Source: Propionispira arboris (lineage in GTDB: Bacteria; Bacillota; Negativicutes; Selenomonadales; Selenomonadaceae). From it: a stretch of 64,000 nucleotides of DNA. A program made the translations under genes and the position numbers. The notes below the pieces were generated by a model. It made no database searches. It saw nothing but the letters and a program-made list of their open reading frames with translations, and was not told the DNA's origin. The stretch is taken from contig NZ_FNZK01000007.1 in assembly GCF_900109225.1 (NCBI RefSeq), forward strand, positions 1-64,000, in the 5' to 3' direction. Shown here piece by piece: positions 36,044-43,948 of this stretch (positions within the stretch are counted from its first letter, which is position 1; each line of letters starts with the position of its first letter).

Positions 36044-36796
36044 TCAGACCACGATAACTTGCACTTTATGCAGCATAAAGTTGCGTTTCATATCAAGCGG
36101 TGGTTCCTCGTTCGTGATAAGAATATCAATTTGTTCCCAACCGGCAGCTTTATGGTAACTTGTGGCATTGAATTTTTCAGCTTCGGCTAAAACGATGACA
36201 CAATCAGATTTTTTGATAACAGCTTTTTTTATGAAGGCATCTTCTTCATCGGTGTAGTATAAACCCTGTTTATTGATCGTTGCTGTACCTAAAAATGCAG
36301 CATCAAAATGCAGGGAATCAATATAGTCCGTACAGCCCGGATGATAAAAAAAACGATTTTGGGGTTGCAATGAACCGCCCGTAGAGGCAACTTGAACGTG
36401 TTCTTTTTCCGACAATACTTCCACATTATCTAGAGAATGTGTGAGTACCCAAATTGGTTTTTCAATTTTTTGCGCTAAGAAACGGACAGCAGTTGAAACA
36501 TCAAAAAAATAATGACCATTTTTTTGAATAAATTCATAAGCTTTTTGCGCAATCCGTTCTTTTTCGGCAGAGCCTTCTTGCAAGCGCTCCCGATATTCTT
36601 TTATTGAATTTTTTAAGACAGGCAGACTGATACCGCCATAGGTACGTGTAACGGTACCTTGTTCTAATAACTTTAGAATGTCACGTCTGGCGGTGTCGCG
36701 TGAAACGTGCAGTTGATCACAAATCGTATGGATTGACATCTTCTGATGTTCTTTTAGGTAGGTGAATATGGCGAGTAAGCGCTCTTCTTGATGCAT
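36044..36796 (-). CDS. DeoR-family regulator with DeoRC sensor domain
   Basis: A 250-residue regulator. The HTH spans residues 1-55 (EERLLAIFTYLKEHQKM, VSRDTARRDILKLLEQG). A phosphosugar-binding DeoRC domain follows (RIAQKAYEFIQKNGHYFFD, then AFLGTATINKQGLYYTDEEDAFIKKAVIKKS). It is likely to control the HAD phosphatase downstream and itself. Upstream, 14 bases away, is a mini-paralogue containing only the HTH. GAGG precedes the ATG. Confidence 0.9.
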   Translation of the reverse strand: MHQEERLLAIFTYLKEHQKMSIHTICDQLHVSRDTARRDILKLLEQGTVTRTYGGISLPVLKNSIKEYRERLQEGSAEKERIAQKAYEFIQKNGHYFFDVSTAVRFLAQKIEKPIWVLTHSLDNVEVLSEKEHVQVASTGGSLQPQNRFFYHPGCTDYIDSLHFDAAFLGTATINKQGLYYTDEEDAFIKKAVIKKSDCVIVLAEAEKFNATSYHKAAGWEQIDILITNEEPPLDMKRNFMLHKVQVIVV

Positions 36797-36810
36797 AAGA
36801 AACCTCTTTT

Positions 36811-36990
36811 CTATAATATATGGATATGGTTTTTATTTACGACGACTTGTTTTTGTTCTAACAGTTTCAAAATGTCACTTCTTGCTATTGTACGCGAGAT
36901 TGATAATTGATGGCAAATTGTTTGTATTGACATTTCTTTGTGTGTTTTTAGATAATTAAGAATAATCGACAAACGTTCCTCTTGCGACAT
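36811..36990 (-). CDS. Stand-alone DeoR-type helix-turn-helix protein
   Basis: About 59 residues, starting MSQEERLSIILNYLKTHKEM. It matches the first 49 residues of the neighbouring DeoR protein at about two-thirds of positions, then stops shortly after the recognition helix and has no sensor domain. AAGGAG about 10 bases upstream supports the ATG at 36990. It may be a trimmed duplicate or a small DNA-binding modulator that competes for the same operator. It could also be a decaying pseudogene. Confidence 0.65.
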   Translation of the reverse strand: MSQEERLSIILNYLKTHKEMSIQTICHQLSISRTIARSDILKLLEQKQVVVNKNHIHIL

Positions 36991-37017
36991 ATGAATCATA
37001 CTCCTTGCTTACAACAT

Positions 37018-37075
37018 GCTTATATTATAAGCAATTATAAGTTTAAAATCAATAATATATAAGTAAATATAAGCT
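37018..37075. promoter_or_regulatory. ATAAG repeat cluster between divergent regulators
   Basis: GCTTATA-T-TATAAGC (37018-37032) is an exact inverted repeat. Further ATAAG copies follow near 37037, 37060 and 37069. This is a plausible operator for the DeoR and mini-DeoR genes. A second inverted repeat, TTTACA/TGTAAA, is near 37122-37141. The rest of the 375-base spacer is AT-rich with no gene visible. Confidence 0.5.
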
Positions 37076-37365
37076 TATTTCGAAAAAAGTGTTTGCTGGA
37101 ATGCTGAAAAAGTGATTTTACACGTTTTTTTGTAAACTTTTTTCGTGAATGAATTGCCACTGGGATAAATGATTGGTACAATGTAATATACACAAGTATG
37201 CGTGAAACACAATTTGCGGAAAAAAGATAGCTGGAAATCATTTTATTCGTGTAAAGCTCGGCTGCTTTTCAATGTAAAAAAAGTTCAAAGAGCGATGGCT
37301 GATGGAAAATCGTATTATAGATCGTTCCATTAAATTATAGTTTCACGTTGGTAGGAGGAAAATAC

Positions 37366-39275
37366 ATGATTAGAGAACAACGTAGTAGGACAAAGCTGGA
37401 ATCCTATTATAAAAAGTATCAGGAAGAAGGTATTCTTGATCCGAATGTTCATCCGTGGGTTGCTCAATCTTGGCAAAAGAGCAGACAATACCAGGTGGGA
37501 ACAAAAACAATGTCCACGCAAAATCGTTTAGACAACGCCGTTTTTACTGAATATCAGAAAAAACATAAAAATGCAATTGACTATCTCAGTCAATTTAGTG
37601 AGGAAATTAGAGAGTTTTTTCAAAAATACAATTTGAGTCTGCTCTTGATTGACGCAGACTGCAATGTATTAAAGAGTTATTCGCTGCCGTTTTATCAAAA
37701 AACACCAGGAGAAATCGAAGGCGTACAGGTCGGGATTGCTGATGTTGGCACATCGAGTATTAGTATAGCCCATGAACATAAAATGCCATTTTGGCTTTTT
37801 GGACCGGAAATGTGGGTAGAAGAATGTCAATTGGGAGATGCTTGTTCGGCACCGATTCTTGTAAATGGAGAGCTCGTATATATTATTACACTTGTTTCTG
37901 TTGAACATGAAACCTTGCCACAAGATGCAGTGATTTCGTTGATGCTGACGATGAAGCATGCACTAGAAACACATCTTAGCTTGTCGCTGCGTTTAAAAGC
38001 ACAGGAAGCGATTTTGGATTCGACGCCATTTGCAGTGTATCATGTGATGCCAGGCGGCGATGTAGCCTATGCTAACAAGCTGGGATTAAGCCGCTTGGCG
38101 GGTATCGGTGCACATAAAAAAGATAGTCCGTTCATGAATCTAAATGATGTAGTGCTGAATTATCGACATACACCAATTTATAAAGGTTTTAGTGGCGTAC
38201 CATCTTATAATAAAGAAGTAACTTGGATTACAAAAGCAAAAACCTACGAAGATATTACAACGGTTGTGCCGCTTGAACGCGATCTGGATCAGGCTGTGAG
38301 CAGTGTGGTCGCGGTATCAATGCCAATTGAAGATCTGCGAACTTTGGTAGCACATGCCGCAGGCTATACTGCGAAATATAGTTTGAGTTCTATGGTCGGA
38401 GAAGGCTCTTTGTTTGGCGCGATGAAGGAAAAAGCGGCACGTGTAGCACGTAACAAAAATCATATATTGCTGCAAGGTGAGTCAGGGACTGGTAAACAGA
38501 GGATGGCGCATGGCATACATCAAGCCAGTGCTCGAGCTGCTGGCCCACTTATTTCAGTTCGGTGCGGTGATGCAACGCCGGAACTTTTAGAACAAGAATT
38601 GTTTGGTGTATCCTTGACACCAGAGGTCAGCCATCAGGGGAAGCTCGAACTGGCTAATGGTGGAACGCTCTTTATGGATGAAATTGAAAAAATACCGAAA
38701 CCATTAGCTGTTACTTTAGCCAAGGCATTACTTTCACAGCAGATGTATCGTATTGGTGAACGTGTAGAACGCACGATTGATGTGCGCATTATCGCTGCCT
38801 GTGACAGCGATTTAAAACGTCTTACCGAGCGTGGATTATTTGACAAAACGCTCTATGAAATTGTGGCTAAAAGTGTGATACGTGTACCAGCACTTAGAAG
38901 TCGCCGTGAAGATATCCCTGTGCTGGCGGAACATATTGTTAGTGAATTGGCATTGCAGCATCAAATGAAAGAAAAAGTAATTTTGCCAGAAACGGCAGAA
39001 GTTTTAAAAAATTATGATTGGCCAGGTAATATCAAACAAATGCAGGGTGTTTTGGAGTATGCATTTTTCAATACGAAAGATGATGTGATTTGCCCAGATG
39101 ATATCAATTTGATGGGGATATCAAACCGGATAACAAATGGAAAGAAGATCGCGATGTTTTTGTGAAAGCTTGGCAGGCTGCTGGTGGCAATGTAAGTCGA
39201 TTGGCAAATCTGCTGAATGTAAGTCGTGTGACATTGTATCGTTATCTGAAAAAATATGGATTAGAAAAATCATAA
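37366..39275 (+). pseudogene. AcoR-like AAA+ regulator, C-terminal HTH out of frame, no GAFTGA motif
   Basis: The main frame (37366-39165, about 599 residues) holds an AcoR-type N-terminal sensor region, a PAS-like segment (LDSTPFAVYHVMPGGDVAY) and an AAA+ domain. The AAA+ domain has GESGTGKQ (Walker A), GGTLFMDEIEKI (Walker B) and the final helical part. It then ends without a DNA-binding domain. From 39117 the -1 frame encodes GGNVSRLANLLNVSRVTLYRYLKKY, a Fis-type HTH, to a stop at 39273-39275. One extra G in the run at 39114-39117 would join the two. The loop after ELFG lacks GAFTGA, needed to contact sigma-54. TAGGAGG sets the start at the ATG at 37366. Confidence 0.8.
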
Positions 39276-39294
39276 TTAAAGGGGATAGAGGATT

Positions 39295-39942
39295 TTGCGT
39301 TTAAGGAAAAAGCCTTGGATTGATGAGGCAATTTTGGATTTCAGTGATTTTGTTTATATTGATGAAGCCAAAATCGGCGAGGCCGAAAAAGGAAAATGGT
39401 GTGATCTGTTTGGGAGGCAGGCACCCATTCAAGTGGAACTTGGCATTGGTAAAGGAACTTTTATCAGCCAGATGGCACTGCGTTATCCAGAACTTAATTT
39501 TATTGGAATTGAAGCGCAGCAGGATGTCCTTTATTATGCGGCAAAAAAAGTTAAAGAGTTGAATCTTACAAATGTCAAACTGCTTGTTTTTGATATTAAT
39601 AATATTGAAGGAATCTTCGGCGAAAATGAAATTGATCGTTTTTTTGTGAACTTTTGTGATCCGTGGCCAAAATCCCGCCATGCGAAACGCCGCTTGACAC
39701 ATATTGATTTCTTAGCGAAATATCGTAAATTGTTAAAAGAACATGGAAAACTTTTTTTTAAAACAGATAATCGTCCATTATTTGATTTTTCGTTAGAACA
39801 ATTTGAATTGGCACATTTAAAAGTGGATGCATTGACTTTTGATTTGCACAATAGTGGTATGACCGATAATATTATGACTGAATATGAACGTAAATTTAGT
39901 GGATTCGGTGAAAAAATAAACCGTTGTGAAGTTTCATTTTAA
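39295..39942 (+). CDS. trmB: tRNA (guanine-N7-)-methyltransferase
   Basis: A 215-residue SAM-dependent methyltransferase. The SAM site is VELGIGKGTFISQMA, then FIGIEAQ, and the TrmB signature NFCDPWPKSRHAKRRLTH. It methylates G46 of tRNA. The TTG start at 39295 follows AGAGG at short distance. It is 19 bases after the AcoR-like reading frame and may share its transcript. Confidence 0.95.
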   Translation: MRLRKKPWIDEAILDFSDFVYIDEAKIGEAEKGKWCDLFGRQAPIQVELGIGKGTFISQMALRYPELNFIGIEAQQDVLYYAAKKVKELNLTNVKLLVFDINNIEGIFGENEIDRFFVNFCDPWPKSRHAKRRLTHIDFLAKYRKLLKEHGKLFFKTDNRPLFDFSLEQFELAHLKVDALTFDLHNSGMTDNIMTEYERKFSGFGEKINRCEVSF

Positions 39943-39986
39943 GTGAGTTTAAAGGCTGAGAGTGGATGGAAATTGGAGGCTTATAT

Positions 39987-41150
39987 ATGCCACGTCAAAA
40001 ATTTTGGGTGAACAATACGGAAGCGGTATTAGTGATTATGAGCATATTGATTGTTATTGGGACAATCAATGTATTTAGTGCTAGCTTTGTTCTAGCGGGA
40101 ACGCAGTTTCATAATCCTTACTATTTTCTGACACGGCATTTGATTAGTCTGACAGTTGGAATTACAGCACTGGTTTTTACAATCAAAGTAGATTACCGTC
40201 GTTGGCGAGGGGGCGTTCCGTTGTTGTTTGCGGTTACTCTTATCGCGTTAGTGTTGGTGTTGATCGTTGGTGTGGAAGTGAATGGGTCTAAAAGATGGTT
40301 GAATCTCGTAGTGATGCAGTTTCAACCATCAGAACTCGCAAAATTGGTTTCTATTTTAATGGCTGCGGCTTATTTAGGTCCGCGAATTGATAAAAAACTG
40401 GAAATTCGTGTATTTACGACACCAATGTTTATGCTGCTAGTTTTGTCAGCATTGATTGAATTACAGCCAGATTTGGGAACAGCGGCACTTGTATTTGGTA
40501 TTCCCTTGATATTGCATGTTTTAGCAGGGCTGGAATGGAAGTGGCTCGGTATTTTAATAGTGCCGGTCGTTTTGATTATAATTGGTCTGACGATTTTACA
40601 GCCGTATCGACTTGAACGCATGAAGGCATGGATTGATCCCTGGCCTTACCAGCAAAATCAAGGCTATCAAACAGTGCAATCGATGTCCGCAATTGGATCA
40701 GGCGGCTTTTTCGGTGTAGGATTAGGTGAGGGGACCGGAAAATACTCTTATTTACCAGAAGCACATACTGATTTTGCTTTTGCGATTTTCTGTCAGGAAA
40801 ATGGCTATCTGGGTGCGATTTTTTTGATTTTTTTACTTTCCCTTTTGACTTTTTACGGCGGGAAAATTGCGAACCAAGTGCAGGATGGGTTTGGTAAGAT
40901 GATTGTCAGCGGCGTGCTGATCCTAATTGTTGGACAAAGTGTGGCCAATATTGCTATGGTAAGCGGGATCTTGCCGGTTGTTGGTGTACCTTTACCCTTT
41001 ATCAGTTATGGCGGGACATCCTTAATTATTAATATGGTAGGAATCGGCTTACTGGTGAATGTTGGACAATATGCGGCAAAACATCCTAAACAGGTGACAA
41101 CAGAAGATGCTGTGCCGATTCGGACACGGTTGCGCCTTGTGAAGAAATAA
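39987..41150 (+). CDS. FtsW/RodA/SpoVE-family peptidoglycan glycosyltransferase
   Basis: A SEDS protein of 387 residues with about ten hydrophobic segments. Marks include NVFSASFVLAG in the first membrane segment, VNGSKRWLNLVVMQFQPSELAKL, the catalytic-region loop ending LPEAHTDFAFAIFCQENG, and PFISYGGTSLIINMVGIGLLVNV. It polymerises lipid II during septation or elongation with a partner transpeptidase. FtsW and RodA are not separable by eye; the early VFSAS region leans to FtsW. TGGAGG sets the start at 39987. Confidence 0.9.
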   Translation: MPRQKFWVNNTEAVLVIMSILIVIGTINVFSASFVLAGTQFHNPYYFLTRHLISLTVGITALVFTIKVDYRRWRGGVPLLFAVTLIALVLVLIVGVEVNGSKRWLNLVVMQFQPSELAKLVSILMAAAYLGPRIDKKLEIRVFTTPMFMLLVLSALIELQPDLGTAALVFGIPLILHVLAGLEWKWLGILIVPVVLIIIGLTILQPYRLERMKAWIDPWPYQQNQGYQTVQSMSAIGSGGFFGVGLGEGTGKYSYLPEAHTDFAFAIFCQENGYLGAIFLIFLLSLLTFYGGKIANQVQDGFGKMIVSGVLILIVGQSVANIAMVSGILPVVGVPLPFISYGGTSLIINMVGIGLLVNVGQYAAKHPKQVTTEDAVPIRTRLRLVKK

Positions 41151-41182
41151 ACGATTGTATCAGATTGAAAGGGGCAAGGATC

Positions 41183-41581
41183 ATGATTTATGAATTTCAA
41201 TTGGAGACACCGCGGGAAGATTATATTAATATAACTGGTCAAGTACGAACTGCACTGCGTAAAAGCGGTATTCAGGACGGGATGTGTATTGTTTTTTGTC
41301 CACATACAACAGCGGGGATTACAATCAATGAAAATGCTGATCCTGATGTAGTTGAAGATATGTTATTTGCTATGAGCAAGATGTATCCAGACCGCCTGGA
41401 GTACAAACATGCGGAAGGCAATACAACCGCCCATCTTAAGGCGGGATCGATTGGCAGTAGTGTCACAATGATCATAGATCAGGGAAAGTTAATTCTTGGT
41501 ACATGGCAAGGTGTTTATTTCTGTGAATTCGATGGTCCAAGGTCACGTAAGTTTTACGTTAAAATTTTAGAATATGCATAA
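41183..41581 (+). CDS. YjbQ-family (UPF0047) protein
   Basis: A 132-residue protein of full family length. The conserved block is CPHTTAGITINENADPDV, then HAEGNTTAHLKAG and LGTWQGVYFCEFDGPRSRKFYV. Family members have been linked to thiamine-phosphate synthase side activity, but the main role is unsettled. AAAGGGG sets the ATG at 41183. It ends the trmB-ftsW-yjbQ run; a terminator follows. Confidence 0.9.
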   Translation: MIYEFQLETPREDYINITGQVRTALRKSGIQDGMCIVFCPHTTAGITINENADPDVVEDMLFAMSKMYPDRLEYKHAEGNTTAHLKAGSIGSSVTMIIDQGKLILGTWQGVYFCEFDGPRSRKFYVKILEYA

Positions 41582-41621
41582 AAAAACTGGCTCCTCTTAA
41601 TAGTGGAGCCAGTTTTTTTAT
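41582..41621. terminator. Terminator between yjbQ and the convergent antitoxin-like gene
   Basis: ACTGGCTCC pairs with GGAGCCAGT around a short loop, with A and T runs on the two sides; usable in both directions. Confidence 0.9.
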
Positions 41622-41625
41622 GCTT

Positions 41626-41817
41626 TTATTTAGTTGTATTATTATTTTTTTGCAATAGAAAAAGCTGCTTTTTTAATTCATTATATTCAACTAGTGAGAG
41701 TAAAACGGCATTTTTATCATTGGCACGCTGAATAATAAAAATTTCTTTTTCATCATGCGCTTTATTGGCATAAATCGTAAATTCATTTAAAAATTCGGAG
41801 GAAGAAACAGCAAGCAT
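41626..41817 (-). CDS. Orphan Phd/YefM-type antitoxin
   Basis: 63 residues. The pattern VSSSEFLNEFTIYANKAHDEKEIFIIQRAND followed by NAVLLSLVEYNELKKQLFLL is that of Phd/YefM antitoxins, in which the N-terminal part binds DNA and the C-terminal helix binds the toxin. GGGAG precedes the ATG. No RelE/Doc/YoeB toxin gene is adjacent, so it is either a solitary regulator or a leftover of a lost pair. The upstream 76-residue gene has no toxin features that I recognise. Confidence 0.75.
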   Translation of the reverse strand: MLAVSSSEFLNEFTIYANKAHDEKEIFIIQRANDKNAVLLSLVEYNELKKQLFLLQKNNNTTK

Positions 41818-41850
41818 AACAATCGACTCCCTTTGTTTTGTGTCGGCATA

Positions 41851-42081
41851 TTAGCAGGATGATCTGCCAAAACGAGGATGGCAGGCAGGTTTGAGGCTGA
41901 GCTTACGAACAAGCGTGAGCGCTTCGGTCAGACTAATATCTTGCCGCACGGCACTTTTTTCAAATATGCAGACCGGTTCAGCGAGACCAATCTCACTGGC
42001 AGGCATATAAACATATTCTTGGTTCATTGTATCGCCATAAATAGTGCCGACTTTTAATTCGGCTGCTACCATAACACTCAT
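41851..42081 (-). CDS. Hypothetical protein between corA and the antitoxin
   Basis: 76 residues, starting MSVMVAAELKVGTIYGD and ending CHPRFGRSSC. It is soluble, without recognised motifs; two Cys lie in the last 12 residues. AGGTGAT is well placed before the ATG at 42081, and the gene fits between corA and the antitoxin gene on the same strand, so it is probably translated. Function unknown. Confidence 0.6.
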   Translation of the reverse strand: MSVMVAAELKVGTIYGDTMNQEYVYMPASEIGLAEPVCIFEKSAVRQDISLTEALTLVRKLSLKPACHPRFGRSSC

Positions 42082-42097
42082 AAAAATCACCTATTTT

Positions 42098-43054
42098 CTA
42101 AAACATATCTTTGCGCCATAAGACAAACGCACAAAGCGAAGTCAGTACTATGGCAATAATTGAGACGTACAGGAATCCGTTGGGGCCAGCTGAAGCGAAT
42201 GGAATATCAACATTCATGCCAAAAAAACTTGAAATCACAGTTGGAATTGCCAGCATGATAGTCATGGATGCTAAAAACTTCATAACCAAATTCAAATTAT
42301 TGGAGATGATTGAGGAGAATGTATCAGCAAGCCGCGAGAGGATTTTACTATACATTTCAACCATTTCTTTAGCCTGTTTATTTTCGATAATGACATCTTC
42401 TAACAGATCCTCATCTTCTTCATACATTTTTAAAAAAGCTTGTACATTATGATTCGAACATAAGCGTAAAAGTTTGTCAAGTACGGCCCCATTGGAACGA
42501 AGTGCTGCATTAAAATAGGTCAATCCTTTTTGCAGTTCCAATAAGCGCAGTATTTCTCGATTTTTCATAGAATTACGCAGCTTTTGTTCTATTTCATCAG
42601 AGATTTTATTCATTTGTCGTAGATACCGTAAATAAAAAGTTGCTGATTTATAGAGAATCTGAAATAAAAACCGCGATTTTTTGTATGTACGGAAGGTTCT
42701 GGACGTTGTTTCATTAAATTCTGAAATAACAGGCGTATCTTCTAAACATACGGTGATGACATAATCAGTGGTGACAATAATAGCCAATGGTAAAGTATCA
42801 TAACTGTCGCGTCCACGCATTACAGGTACATTTGTTAAAACCATAACACAGTTATCTTCAACATCGGTATGAGAACGTTCTTCATCATCCAGGGCTGATT
42901 TCAAAAAGTCAGGTTCTACTTCAGTCAAATTTCCTACGACTTTTAATTCATAAGGGGTTGGGGCGATAATATTGATCCAGGAACCTTTTTCGAGAGTTTT
43001 TAAACTAAGTTCCTGCAATGGACCACTTTCTAATGATTTATATATTTTTAGCAT
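42098..43054 (-). CDS. corA: CorA-family divalent metal transporter
   Basis: A 318-residue CorA-type channel. The soluble N-domain comes first, the long stalk helix next, and two C-terminal membrane segments last. The signature FFGMNVDIPFA follows the first of these, and the basic end ALCFVLWRKDMF-like tail (CAFVLWRKDMF) closes the protein. It imports Mg2+ or Co2+, or may export other divalent ions. GGGAG is 12 bases from the ATG at 43054; the frame is open to 43078. The leader is long and structured. Confidence 0.9.
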   Translation of the reverse strand: MLKIYKSLESGPLQELSLKTLEKGSWINIIAPTPYELKVVGNLTEVEPDFLKSALDDEERSHTDVEDNCVMVLTNVPVMRGRDSYDTLPLAIIVTTDYVITVCLEDTPVISEFNETTSRTFRTYKKSRFLFQILYKSATFYLRYLRQMNKISDEIEQKLRNSMKNREILRLLELQKGLTYFNAALRSNGAVLDKLLRLCSNHNVQAFLKMYEEDEDLLEDVIIENKQAKEMVEMYSKILSRLADTFSSIISNNLNLVMKFLASMTIMLAIPTVISSFFGMNVDIPFASAGPNGFLYVSIIAIVLTSLCAFVLWRKDMF

Positions 43055-43087
43055 AGTGTATAACTGCTCCCTTCGCAAAGAAAATCA

Positions 43088-43262
43088 GTCATCATTCTGC
43101 TAAAAAGCAAAAAATAGCAAGAAAAATGACGAAATTCGGCGATATTTTTTTGTTTTTAACTTAGACCGCGAACTAGGGTGGTCTGCGTCCATTTTTCTCA
43201 CCAACCTTTGATATTTCATAGATTACATTAAAATATTACTCCCTGAGCAGGCATTAGTCAAT
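43088..43262 (-). promoter_or_regulatory. Structured leader upstream of corA, possible metal-sensing RNA
   Basis: On the minus strand, CTCAGGGAGTA (from 43247) can pair through AGGG with CCCT in GCAGACCACCCTAG (43186-43173). GGGAGTA at the 5' side and GCAGACC at the 3' side recall the paired cores of yybP-ykoY (Mn2+) riboswitches, but the middle part does not match well. A second hairpin at 43088-43130 (GTCAT/ATGAC, GCTA/TAGC) lies before the ribosome site. The remaining bases to 43431 are AT-rich. Confidence 0.3.
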
Positions 43263-43431
43263 ATATCTTCTGCTAGAATATTAGATTTCAAGTCATTTAA
43301 TGAAAATTTTACAAAAAATAAAGATAAATTTAGGGGAATAAGTAAAAAAATCGAGATAAGACGCATTAATTGAGCTGGCATAGGTTATTTATGGCAAATA
43401 ATTAAGTTGAAAAAATATTTTAAATAAAAAT

Positions 43432-43460
43432 TTGACAAATAAAAATAAAATTTGGTATAC
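43432..43460 (+). promoter_or_regulatory. Promoter of the tRNA-Ser pair
   Basis: TTGACA at 43432-43437, 17-base spacer, TATACT at 43455-43460 with an extended TGG in front. Confidence 0.88.
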
Positions 43461-43475
43461 TGTTATAGTACGTTA

Positions 43476-43565
<90 letters not shown>

Positions 43566-43595
43566 TTTTTTTATAAATATTATGATTCGTATCAT

Positions 43596-43684
43596 GGAGT
43601 GGTACTCAAGTGGCTGAAGAGGACGGTTTGCTAAATCGTTAGACGCGCAAGCGTGCGAGAGTTCGAACCTCTCCCACTCCGCCA
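43596..43684 (+). tRNA. tRNA-Ser (anticodon GCT)
   Basis: Acceptor GGAGTGG pairs with CCACTCC, the anticodon loop is TTGCTAA, a long variable arm follows (ACGCGCAAGCGT), the T-loop is AGTTCGAACCT, and CCA is encoded. It reads AGC/AGU codons and is probably co-transcribed with the previous tRNA. Confidence 0.97.
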
Positions 43685-43698
43685 TAATTTAAACATCT

Positions 43699-43732
43699 AG
43701 GACTTTGGGTTTTGCCCAAAGTCCTTTTTAGT
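43699..43732 (+). terminator. Terminator after the tRNA-Ser pair
   Basis: AGGACTTTGGG pairs with CCCAAAGTCCT around a short loop, followed by T residues. Confidence 0.92.
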
Positions 43733-43948
43733 ATGTAAATTTATATTTTATAGAAATTTTCAGCTAAAGCATATGAGTTTATTTAGAGGTATTTTCTTTT
43801 AAATAGAGAAGATTTACTTTGTTAGTACTATATGAACGGATTTAAAAAAATAACGAGTTGGCGCGTTTCGTAAAATAACGAGTAACATGGTTTATTAACT
43901 GACTTACATACAAGATTATTGGATCTTTGGGGAGGAAGTTGTGAAAGC

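Noticed and set aside
43171-43190. AGGGTGGTCTGCG on the plus strand looks like a T-box sequence
   Set aside because: There is no room for a stem I upstream, no amino-acid gene downstream, and the same bases are better explained by the minus-strand corA leader.
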